64,000 nucleotides of DNA from Pseudomonadota bacterium (GCA_021848545.1 JAJZUL010000003.1:1-64000); one strand, 5' to 3'. Counted from the first letter of the stretch, positions 43,793 to 54,505 are shown. Translations and numbers: made by a program. The notes: generated by a model from the letters alone, not told the origin.

Positions 43793-44728
43793 TCAGTCCG
43801 GCTCCTCGCCTTCATCGGATTCGCCCTGTACTGGCAACCCTTCGGGCAGGGCGAGCCCCTTGGCCCCGTCGGTCAAGGTCCGGCACAGCGATGTCGCACC
43901 GGATTCAATGGCCAACAGAAACGGCAACCGCCGGCCTTCCACAACAACGGTTTCGTTGAACACGGACAACAGCGCCGCCCGCGTCGGCCGATGATCCAGC
44001 GATAGAATTGTTTCGTTGTTCTGGTCGCACAACAGCCGGACCCGCCAATCGACGAACGGCCGATAGGGCTCCAAAAGGTCATCGGCGAGACAAAACGGAT
44101 TGCCCCGATTCTTGTGGAATACACCGAGAGAGGGAATCAGCCCGGAGGCGACCACCGCCCGCGCCGTGGCCGCGCGGACGACGGCATAGCCGTAATTGAG
44201 CAGGGCGTTGACGCCCTCCGCCGTCCGGTCGCGGCGAAAATCGGACCCGAACAGGCGCGGCCAATAACGCTGGGCCGCCTGGGCCTCCAGATTATCGGGA
44301 TCGCCGGAACGGACGCGGCGGGCCATCGGCGCCAGACCGCCATCCTGTCCGGTGAACATTCGCAGCACCTCGGCTTGCAAGGCGATCTTGGTGCGGATCA
44401 GGGTTTGCCAGACCCGCTTTTTGGTCGGCTCGCTGGCCGCGACCTGGGCGATGTGGCGCGCCGTCTGGACATGATGGGCGTCGAGCGGCAGCATCATCCC
44501 GGCCGGCAGGTGGTCGCGCCCCGAGACCATCACCGTCGCCCCGGCCTCCAGCAGGTCGATGAACACCGCCTGGGTGTAGGTGGCGCGGATATCGTCCACC
44601 ACCACCACCCCCAGGTCCTCGATCGGCACCGTCGTCTTCGGCTGGTCCGGCCGCTCGACCACCAATTGGCGGTGGGCGACCGAAAGCCGTGTGCCGGGGG
44701 TGGCGATCTCTATCGTCTTGCGCAGCAT
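43793..44728 (-). CDS. cas1: CRISPR-associated integrase Cas1 (type II)
   Basis: A 311-residue Cas1, the integrase of new spacers. The metal-binding residues can be placed at Glu in NLEAQAAQRYWPRLFG, His in PSLGVFHKNRGN and Asp in LADDLLEPYRPFVDW. The N-terminal beta domain reads RKTIEIATPGTRLSVAHRQL. It begins 9 nt after the cas9 stop and ends directly before the cas2 start, so the three genes form one operon. No csn2 or cas4 is present, which fits subtype II-C. Confidence 0.96.
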   Translation of the reverse strand: MLRKTIEIATPGTRLSVAHRQLVVERPDQPKTTVPIEDLGVVVVDDIRATYTQAVFIDLLEAGATVMVSGRDHLPAGMMLPLDAHHVQTARHIAQVAASEPTKKRVWQTLIRTKIALQAEVLRMFTGQDGGLAPMARRVRSGDPDNLEAQAAQRYWPRLFGSDFRRDRTAEGVNALLNYGYAVVRAATARAVVASGLIPSLGVFHKNRGNPFCLADDLLEPYRPFVDWRVRLLCDQNNETILSLDHRPTRAALLSVFNETVVVEGRRLPFLLAIESGATSLCRTLTDGAKGLALPEGLPVQGESDEGEEPD

Positions 44729-44737
44729 CGGCCGAGA

Positions 44738-47700
44738 TCAATCCGCCGCCGGCCGGACGCCGCCGATGGGATCGATGGAAATTTTTCTGGCGCCGTTGCT
44801 GAGTAACGAACCGGCATTCGGACGCCAAACGGAACCGCCCTCCGCGTCGATGTGGGTAAGCGTCACGATTACGCCCGAAGCCCAGACGCCTTGCACGATC
44901 CTAATGCCCTTTTTTTCTCCTTCCGGAAACTCTACCGCGTCCCCTGGTGCCAACGACATCACGAACATCGAATCATCGCCGCGATCGCGCTGGACGACTG
45001 GCTCCTGCCGGGCCAAGCGGCGGGTGGCCTCGTAAAGGCTCACCACATCGAAATCGGCTTTGCCGTCCGGCTTGCGGTAGATGGCGATGTGGTGATTGGC
45101 GCCAAGGTCGGCATAACCGGTGGACACCGGCGCCATCAGCTTCAATTGCTGCTTGCTCGTCAGGCGAACCTTGCGGATTTCCGGACCATCCGGGCCGAGG
45201 CGCGGGTAGCCGTTGGCCAAAGCCTTTTTGATGTCACGTTTGTCGCCCCCGTGGGCTTCCACCCAGTCCGTGACGGCTCGACGCACCGAGTCGTCACGAA
45301 TGCTATTCAGTTCATCCTTGCTCAGAGCCTCGATTTTTTTGCGTGTGACGAACTGACGGTAAACGCCGGTCTTGGTGGTAACGTTCTCACCGGTATCCCC
45401 ATACGTCGTTTCCTTGTGCAGCGCCCCCGAAACCTTTTTGCGCACCCGATGGGAGACGACGATTTCGGCCACCGCCTTGTCGGCGTCAGCGCGGATGCTC
45501 GGCCAGGGCGGCGGCAGATGCGGACGTTGGGCCACCGGGTTACCCTCGTCCTGCCAATAGCGCGACAGCCGCTGGGTCATCCCCGGATGAGCGCAGGCGA
45601 CGGCCAGCGCATCGACCGCATGGTGGCGGTGGTCGGCGCGGGTCTTCTCGCCATCGTCGGATAGAATATTGTTGAGGCTCCACAGCCGGCGAAGCTGGGC
45701 GGTGACCCGGCCCGAAACCGTCTGCACCATCACCGGCGCCTCAGGCCCCACGTCCGGCCACAGCCGTTTGAGGAGCGCCACCGCCTGCCGGCTGGCATAG
45801 CCGGTATCGTTCAATTGCCGGCTGACGAAATCGTCGCCAAGCGGCTCCGTCCGACAGAAACGCGCCGCCTTTCCTTTGGACATCCGTTTTTCAGCGACAT
45901 GCCGCCATATGCGCTCCGTCATCGCTGCCCAGTGTTCGCCATGACCAAATGCTTCGTACGGTGTCCGGTCGCCCTTCACCAGGTTCAGATCGCGGTGGCA
46001 CAGCGTCTTGTTGCCGAACCCGTTATCAAAGGATTTCGAGCGCGGAAAGATGTGCTCGACCTGAAAAACGCCGGTGCGGAACAGATCGTCAAAGTTGATC
46101 GCTTGGCCTGAATAGGGGTCGAACTTCCCGCATTCCTGCCACAGCAGCCATTTTTCGATATCGTCGCGAGACGGATCGGTAATGCCCTGGGAAACGAGGT
46201 CGGTCTTGGCCCATTTGCGCCTTTTCTCGTTCTCGCGGTTGCGCTTTTGCTCTTCCTCGCGCTCGCGCTTGGATTTGCCGACCTGCCGGGCCAGTTCCAC
46301 CCGGATGCGATCGGGCTTGCCGTAGACCCGGATCAGATTGTTGACCACCTTGCGCAGTTCGTTCTGGACCCGGACCACGGTGGGATTGCGCAATTTGGCG
46401 ATCCGTTCCTGTTCCTCCCTGGCCGCCGGGCTGGGGAGCCGGTCCAGGATTTCGCCGGTGGGACGCTCGCGGTCCGGGAAGGTTTCGTTGCGCCAGCCTT
46501 CCCAGTCCGGGCCGTTGAGCAATTCGCCCATGCGAACGCCCTGTTCCAGTTCGGACAGGAAGGCGCGCAGGGCGGCGGTGGAAAACGGCTCCCACCCAGG
46601 CTGAAATTTCAGCTCTCGCAAAGAATTGGCTTGCTCCGGGGTAACGCCGAAATCGGTGACGAAGCTCTGCGCCGCCGCCTGCCGCCGCCGTTGACGCTCA
46701 TCCTCGGACAGGATCACGACCCGTTTTCCGTCGGGTGTATGGCCGTAATCGGCGCCCCCGAGCCGCTCATAAGCGGCGTCGCGGATCGCCTGCCGATAAG
46801 GATGCGTCGGCCAATCCTTGCCGAAAATATCGCTCAACTTCGCTTCCAGCGGATTGCCGAGCAGGACCTTTTCGCCACCCATTTCAAGGTTGAAGGTTAA
46901 AGCCTTTTCGTTGCCCTTGCCCACGAACGGAATCAGCGCCTTGCGCACGCCGTTCCAGGTCATGCTGCCCTGGGTCTGGAGCGCGGACAGGATCGCGGCC
47001 CGTTCCTCGGGATCGAGCGGACGCTGGTTGCCGCCCGCCAGGGCCAGATTGTTCAGCTTGTCCAGCATCCGCCGCTGGTGTGACAACCACGCGCCTTTCG
47101 GGCATGGCGGATCGTCAGGCACGAAACGACAATGCCCGAGGGTATTGGTGCGCCAAAAAACCGGGCGCTGGAGGAATATCGCCTCTCGGATCGCTTCCTT
47201 GAAGGACGGGTCTCGCAGGATCGGGTGGTGCCGCTCCTGAGCGGCCCAGAGTCGCTCGAACTCCGTCATGACCGCGTGGCGGTCGGCATGAACGCCGCGC
47301 CGCTTTTCGCCCAGGGCCTTGTTCGCCAGCCATGTGCCGAGGGGGACGCCCTCCGCTTTGAGGGCGGCCAGGGTCGACTCTCGGTTGGTCTTGGCCTCCT
47401 TTTCGTCGGCCGCCGCGTCATCCGACTCGGTCTCGGCGATGTCGCGGCCCTTGAAGTGGCGACGTTTGGCGAGATGGTAAAGCGCCCGGCCCAATTCGTG
47501 TGCTGTCAACGCCTCCAGAAAGCCCCGCCGGCGAAGGCAGTAGGGATCGGCTTTCATCGCGCCCGACCATTCGGAATCCTTGTCCTGGTCGAACCGGGGC
47601 AACAGGCCCGCGTCCCGCAACGCCTCGTTTAGCGACCGGCGTCGCTGTTTCCGCCGCCGTAGCTGGCGGCGCATCATTCGCTTGGCGCGACGCTGCTAGT

Positions 47701-47851
47701 TCAGGGGCGTGCCATCGGGATCGCGGGCTTCTGGAAAAATACGGACCCCGAGACGATGGATATGGCCCGACTGCCGATCGGGATCGTGGTCGATAACCGC
47801 GAAACCGATCGACGTGGTGCCGATATCGAAACCGAAAATACGCTCCTGCAT
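44738..47851 (-). pseudogene. cas9: Type II-C cas9 interrupted by one in-frame amber codon
   Basis: The reading frame from the ATG at 47851 (AAGGGG upstream) runs 1,037 codons with a single TAG at codon 52 (47696-47698). The first 51 residues hold RuvC-I (IFGFDIGTTSIGFAVID, Asp9). After the stop the same frame continues with QRRAKRMMRRQLRRRKQRRR, the bridge helix. All other catalytic residues are present: Glu519 (RIRVELARQ), His600 (VEHIFPRS), Asn623, and His744/Asp747 (HHAVDALAVA). Parvibaculum Cas9, as remembered, reads NQQRR here, so one CAG-to-TAG change explains the break. No other damage is visible. The rest could restart at ATGATG (47677), but its upstream AAGCGA is weak. Outcomes range from null allele to suppression or split protein; a sequencing error is also possible. 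Confidence 0.93.
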
Positions 47852-47894
47852 GGCCACCCCTTGCGCGAAAACACAAAAAATGATAGCCATTTAA

Positions 47895-47903
47895 GTGTAG
47901 CAA
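47895..47903 (-). promoter_or_regulatory. Candidate extended -10 of the cas9 promoter, inside the anti-repeat
   Basis: Read leftwards the bases are TGCTACACT, nearly the same box (TGCTACAGT) that ends every CRISPR repeat and that in Neisseria type II-C repeats serves as an extended -10. A start about 7 nt downstream would give a 5' leader of roughly 35 nt before the cas9 ATG. A -35 is not convincing. The position is inside the tracrRNA anti-repeat on the opposite strand. Confidence 0.4.
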
Positions 47904-48010
47904 ATCGAGGGGCGGTCGCTTTTCGCAAGCAAAATTGACCCCTTGCGCGGGCTCGGCGTCCCAAGGTCACTCCGCCGACACCAATCCCCGCCTTCGGGCG
48001 GGGATTTTTG
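47896..48010 (+). ncRNA. tracrRNA
   Basis: The anti-repeat TGTAGCAAATCGAGGGGCGG (47896-47915, continuing to about 47930) complements the CRISPR repeat over its whole length. There is a bulge around GGATT/TTTT and a closing lower stem GCTGCG with CGCAAGC, the duplex form recognised by Cas9. Downstream lies a nexus-like region: CCTTG (47941-45) can pair with CAAGG (47962-66), and TCGGCG (47953-58) with CGCCGA (47973-78). A UUCG-capped terminator ends it. It is transcribed opposite to cas9, and its 5' end is 45 nt from the cas9 start. The exact 5' end and promoter cannot be fixed; the promoter must lie to the left, within the cas9 leader or first codons. Confidence 0.9.
47984..48010 (+). terminator. 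Rho-independent terminator of tracrRNA
   Basis: A perfect 9-bp stem ATCCCCGCC/GGCGGGGAT closed by a UUCG tetraloop and followed by TTTTGTTT. It ends the tracrRNA and insulates it from the leftward groESL transcript, whose own terminator is about 20 nt further on. Confidence 0.93.
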
Positions 48011-48027
48011 TTTGCGCCCCTCCGCCC

Positions 48028-48061
48028 AACAAAAAACCCCCTCCCGTTTCCGGAAGGGGGT
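48028..48061 (-). terminator. Rho-independent terminator of groESL
   Basis: On the minus strand a CCCCCTTCCG/CGGGAGGGGG stem with one mismatch and a short loop is followed by TTTTTTGTT. It begins 29 nt after the groL stop codon. Together with the tracrRNA terminator it makes a back-to-back pair between convergent transcripts. Confidence 0.92.
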
Positions 48062-48089
48062 CGTTTGTCGCGAGGACGGAGCGGACTTC

Positions 48090-50046
<1,957 letters not shown>

Positions 50047-50121
50047 TACAAGCCTCCGTCAATTCGGTTTCCCGGCGTCGCGCGCATGCGCACGACCCGG
50101 CACAGCCCGCCGGAGGGCCTG

Positions 50122-50148
50122 TTGGCACTCATGCCCGGCGAGTGCCAA
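50122..50148 (-). promoter_or_regulatory. CIRCE element (HrcA operator)
   Basis: TTGGCACTC, nine spacer bases and GAGTGCCAA match the CIRCE consensus TTAGCACTC-N9-GAGTGCTAA with one compensated change per arm. It lies immediately downstream of the proposed groESL -10, so HrcA bound here would block transcription under normal growth. Confidence 0.96.
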
Positions 50149-50149
50149 C

Positions 50150-50178
50150 GATCTAGGGGGGGTATCCCACCCTGTCAA
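50150..50178 (-). promoter_or_regulatory. groESL promoter
   Basis: On the minus strand TTGACA (50173-50178) and TAGATC (50150-50155) are 17 nt apart, with a C-run just before the -10. The -35 is a perfect vegetative hexamer. CTTGACA with CCCCCCC before the -10 also resembles alphaproteobacterial heat-shock (RpoH) promoters, so dual recognition is possible. CIRCE begins 1 nt after the -10. Confidence 0.75.
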
Positions 50179-50316
50179 GGACGCAAAAACCCGCTTTTGG
50201 CAGCACTCTCGTTCAAATGCTGCTAACATATTGAAAAATATGATTTTTTATTGACGCCTATTCGGGACGGCGCGACCATTCTTATTGTTGTTTCGCGAAA
50301 AATCCGGGAGAACCCG

Positions 50317-50580
50317 ATGTCGCTCTTAGCCGATCAATTGCGGGGATGGCGCCTGACCACGGCGGAAATCCTGTATTTTCTTCCCGACCATCCCAGCCTG
50401 CTGCAAAGCTTCGTCTGGCAGGAAATGGACCGCGCCCCCGATTTCCCCGCCCTGGCGCGGTTCCTGTCCTTCTGGGAGCGGCGCATCGAGGGACGCCTGC
50501 ATTCGGTGACGGTCGCCGCCAAATCCCTGATCGCCGCCCCCGAAATCCGGCTGGTCTGCGAGGCGGGCCGCCTGAACTGA
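50317..50580 (+). CDS. usg: Usg family protein
   Basis: An 87-residue protein of the Usg family, first noted beside tryptophan genes and of unknown function. The conserved core is complete: WRLTTAEILYFLPDHPSLL, then QSFVWQEMDRAPDFPALARF and LSFWERRIEGRLHSV. The ATG at 50317 with GGGAG upstream is preferred; the frame is open 22 codons earlier but that part does not match the family. It is divergent from groESL across about 270 nt. Confidence 0.9.
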   Translation: MSLLADQLRGWRLTTAEILYFLPDHPSLLQSFVWQEMDRAPDFPALARFLSFWERRIEGRLHSVTVAAKSLIAAPEIRLVCEAGRLN

Positions 50581-50704
50581 CGGCCCGCCTTCAGCCTGGT
50601 TATACCGTCGCTCACGGTCTGCGACCGATCGCGAGCGGGTTTCGCTCAAACGCCGCGCGGGCTTGGACCTTATCCCGATGAGTCATGCTCACCGGGATTT
50701 GGTC

Positions 50705-51436
50705 TTACAGCACGGTCAGCATGCTGGCCACCAGCGGGTGGCGGACGATGTCGCTTTCGTCGAGATCGACCACCGCCACGCCGGTCACCGCCCGCAGCCG
50801 CTGGGCGATGTCGGCCAGACCCGACATGCCGGGCAGCAGATCGCTTTGATCGGGGTCGCCGTTCAGGACCATGGTGGCGTGCCAGCCCAGCCGGGTCAGC
50901 ATCATCTTGATCTGGCTGTAGGTGCAGTTCTGGGCCTCGTCGATCACCACGAAGGCGTTGTTCAGCGTGCGTCCACGCATATAGGCGATGGGCGCGATTT
51001 CGATGGACCCGTCGGCCAGCAGGCCGCGCAGGCGCTTGCCGCCCAGCCGATCCGACAGGGCGTCGTAGAGCGGCCGCAGATAGGGGGCCAGCTTTTCCTG
51101 CATGTCACCGGGCAGAAACCCTAAGGATTCGCCGGCTTCCACCGCCGGCCGCGACAGGATGATGCGGGCCACCCGGCCCTCCTCGAACGCCTCCACCGCC
51201 GCGGAAATGGCGAGATAGGTCTTGCCGGTCCCCGCCGGCCCCAGGGCCAGGGTCAGGCTGTGTTCGCGAAAGGCCGCCAGCAGCTCGCGCTGATTGTCGC
51301 TTTGCGGCCGGACCTTACGCACATAGCTTTGCTCGCGCCCCTCCTCTTCCAAAGGCGTCCATTCCCCATGGGGATAAAGAGGCACGACGCAATCCGCTTT
51401 GGATTGGACGCCACCACGCTGAGCACGCTTGGCCAT
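50705..51436 (-). CDS. PhoH-like ATPase
   Basis: A 243-residue protein with the PhoH fold: Walker A ALGPAGTGKTYLAISAA, then RPAVEAGESLGFLPGDMQEK, YMRGRTLNNAFVVIDEAQN (Walker B) and TRLGWHATMVLNGDPDQSD. PhoH proteins are ATPases or RNA helicases; some are induced by phosphate starvation and others act in RNA quality control. This one lacks the N-terminal domain of the YbeZ type. The ATG at 51436 with GGAGACGAGA upstream is favoured; earlier in-frame starts run into non-conserved sequence. Confidence 0.9.
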   Translation of the reverse strand: MAKRAQRGGVQSKADCVVPLYPHGEWTPLEEEGREQSYVRKVRPQSDNQRELLAAFREHSLTLALGPAGTGKTYLAISAAVEAFEEGRVARIILSRPAVEAGESLGFLPGDMQEKLAPYLRPLYDALSDRLGGKRLRGLLADGSIEIAPIAYMRGRTLNNAFVVIDEAQNCTYSQIKMMLTRLGWHATMVLNGDPDQSDLLPGMSGLADIAQRLRAVTGVAVVDLDESDIVRHPLVASMLTVL

Positions 51437-51922
51437 TCTCGTCTCCATAAAATATCGCGGAAATCCTGCACGAACGGACGCGCATGAAAACGAAAGGCCC
51501 CCCACGAAGGGAGGCCTGAAGGATGATGCAAGGTGGGAACATCGCAAACGGGGAAGGGGAGAGGGAAGGCGGCACCGACCGAATTTTCCGCCGTCGCCGG
51601 GCTTTTGGCCCGGAACAGAAGGATTTTCTTTCGGCCAGGACGGTCAGCCAATCCTACGGTTCCCCCGTCATCACGCCCCCGTCATCGACGAAGGCCGGTA
51701 TTTATGACGGTACGCGCCCTTCCCCCGCCTGTCACCAATAAAAGGGGTGGCATATCAATAAAAAGTGCCCCATTCCCAAATCGCCCACGAGATATTGAGC
51801 ATTTGTGACAAATTCATATAAGCCCGCGCCGCGCGGCTTCGCCGCCGAATCAAATCCAGGGCGCATCCGCGCCCAGCGGCTTCGCCGCCGAATCAAATCC
51901 AGGGCGCATCCGCGCCCGGGGA
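51437..51922. other. Gene-free interval with a 43-bp tandem duplication
   Basis: This interval of about 490 nt holds no convincing gene. It contains an imperfect hairpin near 51491-51514 (AGGCCCCCC/GGGAGGCCT) in the likely leader of the PhoH-like gene, and an AT-rich stretch near 51730-51830. Two tandem 42-bp copies starting GCGGCTTCGCCGCCGAATCA lie at 51833-51874 and 51876-51917 with a 43-bp period. Each copy contains two small palindromes (GCGGCTTCGCCGC and GGGCGCATCCGCGCCC). The second copy ends 5 nt before the stop of the next gene. Confidence 0.75.
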
Positions 51923-52354
51923 TCAGATCCGATCGATCCGCCAATCGAGCAGCCGGCCCATATTGCGTTCCATGCGGTGGCGCAGCATGCCGGTGGCGAT
52001 GTCGACATAGGTATGGCCGCGCTTGGCGCTGGGCAGATCCCGGATCTTGAGAAACACCCCGGCCGCCGTCGAAAAGGCGTCGCCGATCTCGGGCGACACC
52101 CCTTCCTGCCCGTCGGCGAAAGCGAAGGCCACGCCTTCGACCGCCGTCACCTCGTCGTTGGGGTCGATATACAGCAGGGTCAGATTCTGGCGGTCGCCCA
52201 CCGGATCGACCGGCACCAGGAAATGGTTGACGTGGTCCTTCCCCACCCGCTCGACCTTGAGACACAAGGTGCGGTGGCCATCGATGGCGGTGGCGACGAA
52301 GGTTCCCGGGGTGATCTCCACCGCCGGCCGGATGTGCTTACTTTTTCTTGGCAT
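51923..52354 (-). CDS. Conserved hypothetical protein
   Basis: No family recognised. A soluble 143-residue protein with a basic start (MPRKSKHIRPAVEI), a beta-rich middle (GHRTLCLKVERVGKDHVNHF, LTLLYIDPNDEVTAVEG) and a basic C-terminus (RMERNMGRLLDWRIDRI). It overlaps the 3' end of the TPR gene by 17 nt in another frame, so the two are translated from one mRNA. It ends next to a tandem duplication. No catalytic motif is evident. Confidence 0.65.
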   Translation of the reverse strand: MPRKSKHIRPAVEITPGTFVATAIDGHRTLCLKVERVGKDHVNHFLVPVDPVGDRQNLTLLYIDPNDEVTAVEGVAFAFADGQEGVSPEIGDAFSTAAGVFLKIRDLPSAKRGHTYVDIATGMLRHRMERNMGRLLDWRIDRI

Positions 52355-53129
52355 CGAGCAGTTCCAAATCGTGTTTCGCCTGTTTCCGCACCAGGCCCTT
52401 GGGCGCGGTTTTCACAATCTTCGTCCAATCGGCGCGGGCCCCGGCATTGTCCCCCATCAGATGGTGGATGATGCCCCGCTCCAACAGCGCATCGACGAAT
52501 CCCGGCTGCAACGCCAGAGCGCGATCGATATCGGCCAATGCCGGCGGCAGCCGGCCGAGATGACGATAGGCGCTGGCCCGCAAGGTCAGCGCCTCCACCC
52601 GATTGGGTTCGCGCCTCAACACGCTTGTCAGCACCGCGGCCGCCTCCTTGTAGCGATGCATCCGCCCCAGGGTGACGGCGCGGTCCACCATGATATCGGG
52701 CTTGTCGGGCACCAATACCAGGGCCGCCTTCTGATCGGCGTCGGCCAGACGAAGCTGGCCGGCCACGATGTGCGCCTGGGCCGCCTGCGCCAGCAATTCG
52801 GCGCGCAGGTCGGGCGCCAGGGCGCCGTCCTTGGCCGCCCGCTCCAGTTCGGTGGCGGCCTTGTGGAAACGCCCCAATCCCATCAGGGCGACGGCGGCGC
52901 ATTGGCGGGCGGGCGCGCCGCCGCCCAGGGTTTCCCAGGCCAGCGCCTCGTCATAACCGCTCTGCGGGCGGCTTCGGGCCAGGGCCATGCAAGCCAGATA
53001 TTCCCGTTCCGGCGTCATCTTGACCGATTTGCCGGCCGCCTTGGGCGGAGCGGAAGGCGTTTCGGCCCGCGCGGCGGAAAGAACGAGGGCGGCGAAAAGA
53101 AGGGCGAACGACAAATGGCGAAAATGCAT
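52338..53129 (-). CDS. Exported TPR-repeat protein
   Basis: A 263-residue protein with a signal peptide (basic start, core LSFALLFAALVLSA, site ARAET) and at least four tetratricopeptide repeats over about 95-250. The clearest are RAVTLGRMHRYKEAAAVLTS, LRASAYRHLGRLPPALADID and ERGIIHHLMGDNAGARADW. A cysteine pair (EYLACMALA, ARQCAAVAL) lies in the first half. Such proteins act as periplasmic scaffolds. The ATG at 53129 follows GGGAAAG. It is divergent from the SDR gene across 60 bp, and a small conserved gene overlaps its end. Confidence 0.82.
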   Translation of the reverse strand: MHFRHLSFALLFAALVLSAARAETPSAPPKAAGKSVKMTPEREYLACMALARSRPQSGYDEALAWETLGGGAPARQCAAVALMGLGRFHKAATELERAAKDGALAPDLRAELLAQAAQAHIVAGQLRLADADQKAALVLVPDKPDIMVDRAVTLGRMHRYKEAAAVLTSVLRREPNRVEALTLRASAYRHLGRLPPALADIDRALALQPGFVDALLERGIIHHLMGDNAGARADWTKIVKTAPKGLVRKQAKHDLELLDAKKK

Positions 53130-53189
53130 GGCTTTCCCGACGATGAAATCGAACCCATTGTAAAGGGAGCGTAGCGGGAGGAAAACGCC

Positions 53190-54035
53190 ATGCCCCGTCT
53201 TTTCGTCTTCGGTTTGGGATTTTGCGGGCGGACCATCGCCCGGCGGCTGGCCGCCCAGGGCTGGGAGGTGGCCGGCACCACCCGCTCCGGCGATGTCGCC
53301 GACGTTCCCGGCCTTCGTCCCTATCCGTTCGACGCCGATCACGCCCTGCCCGACGATGCCCTGGAGGGCGTCACCCATATCCTGTCCTCGGTGCCGCCCG
53401 GACCGGACGGCGATCCGGTGCTGACGCGCATGGCGCCCCGGTTGGCAGCGCTGGCCCCGGCCTGGGTCGGCTATCTGTCCACCACCGGAGTCTATGGCGA
53501 TCGCGGCGGCGCCTGGGTGGACGAGGAGTCCGAATTGCGCCCCGACCTCGACCGCTCGCGTCGGCGCGCCGACGCGGAACGGGCTTGGATGGCGAGCGGT
53601 CTGCCCGTCCATGTCTTCCGCCTGGGCGGCATCTACGGTCCCGGCCGATCGGCCATCGACACGGTCCGGGCCGGCAAGGCCCGGCGCATCGTGAAACCGG
53701 GCCAGGTGTTCGGGCGCATCCATGTCGAGGACGTGGCCGCCACCGTCGCCGCCTCGATCAATCGGCCCCGCCCCGGTGCCGTCTATAACGTGGTGGACGA
53801 CGATCCCGCGCCCCCCCAGGACGTGATTTTCCATGCCTGCACCCTGTTGGGGATCGAACCGCCGCCGGAAGTGTCGTGGGACGAGGCCAAGGCCACCCTG
53901 TCGCCCATGGCCCTGTCCTTTTACGCCGACAACAAGCGGGTCGGGAACGACCGCATCAAAAGCGAATTGGGCGTGCGGCTGACCTATCCCGATTATCGCG
54001 CCGGTCTGGCCGCCATCCTGGCGGAAAGCCGGTGA
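53190..54035 (+). CDS. SDR-type NAD(P)-dependent epimerase/dehydratase-like protein
   Basis: A 281-residue protein of the extended short-chain dehydrogenase fold. The glycine motif FGLGFCGRTIARRL (about 7-20) is the compact form found in YeeZ-like proteins. The segments SSVPPGPDGDPVL, YLSTTGVYGDRGG and FRLGGIYGPGRSAID follow. The usual YxxxK catalytic pair is not evident after the STTGVYG strand, which is also true of YeeZ relatives. Substrate unknown; a nucleotide-sugar or cofactor-repair role cannot be settled. Confidence 0.85.
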   Translation: MPRLFVFGLGFCGRTIARRLAAQGWEVAGTTRSGDVADVPGLRPYPFDADHALPDDALEGVTHILSSVPPGPDGDPVLTRMAPRLAALAPAWVGYLSTTGVYGDRGGAWVDEESELRPDLDRSRRRADAERAWMASGLPVHVFRLGGIYGPGRSAIDTVRAGKARRIVKPGQVFGRIHVEDVAATVAASINRPRPGAVYNVVDDDPAPPQDVIFHACTLLGIEPPPEVSWDEAKATLSPMALSFYADNKRVGNDRIKSELGVRLTYPDYRAGLAAILAESR

Positions 54036-54037
54036 CC

Positions 54038-54385
54038 CTACCGCCCCGGCCCCGGCGCGCTGCGGTCGATGACATGGCGCATGCCGCGCGGCAGGGACGG
54101 CTTGATCCGGTCCAGCCCGCGCGACAAGGGCGGCACCTGACGGCGCGACCATTTCACCGCTTGGCGGGTGTGGCGCGACCCCCGGATCAGGAAATAGATG
54201 GCGCCGGCGAACAGGATCAGGCCCAGGCCGGGCACCGGCGTCGGCACCGAGGCGAGACCGGCCACCAGCAGGGCGATCCCGATACCAAGAAAAGCCGCCC
54301 GCCGCGCGGCCACGCCGGCCCGACGCCGCCAGCGCCGCCGTTGCGCCGCCCGCGTCAAGCCCCCGTCATCGACCATGGTGGCCAT
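54038..54385 (-). CDS. Small basic membrane protein
   Basis: A 115-residue protein with a very basic N-terminal part (RRRWRRRAGVAARR). One long or two closely spaced hydrophobic segments follow (FLGIGIALLVAGLASVPTPV and GLGLILFAGAIYFLI), broken by a VPTPVPGLG turn, and then a basic tail. The PxPGLG turn between two helices recalls the PGPGW family of small membrane proteins, but the match is loose. ATG at 54385 or 54376 is possible. It is convergent with the SDR gene, 2 nt apart. The gap to 54505 contains nothing clear. Confidence 0.55.
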   Translation of the reverse strand: MATMVDDGGLTRAAQRRRWRRRAGVAARRAAFLGIGIALLVAGLASVPTPVPGLGLILFAGAIYFLIRGSRHTRQAVKWSRRQVPPLSRGLDRIKPSLPRGMRHVIDRSAPGPGR

Positions 54386-54505
54386 ACTCGCCGTAACGTC
54401 CCAAACGCACCCGACCGGAACCATACCGGTCAGGGTCCAGGAGGATGATATTGGATTGAGGCGGCAATGCGTCAATCCAATATCCAAAACTGTTTTGTTT
54501 ATTGA

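Noticed and set aside
44738-47677. cas9 as a complete 979-codon gene starting at 47677
   Set aside because: This start would drop RuvC-I and part of the bridge helix, which are found in frame just upstream across one TAG. It is a possible restart product, not the native gene start.
47696-47851. A frameshift between the two parts of cas9
   Set aside because: Both parts are in the same frame; the only break is the TAG codon, so it is a nonsense change and not an indel.
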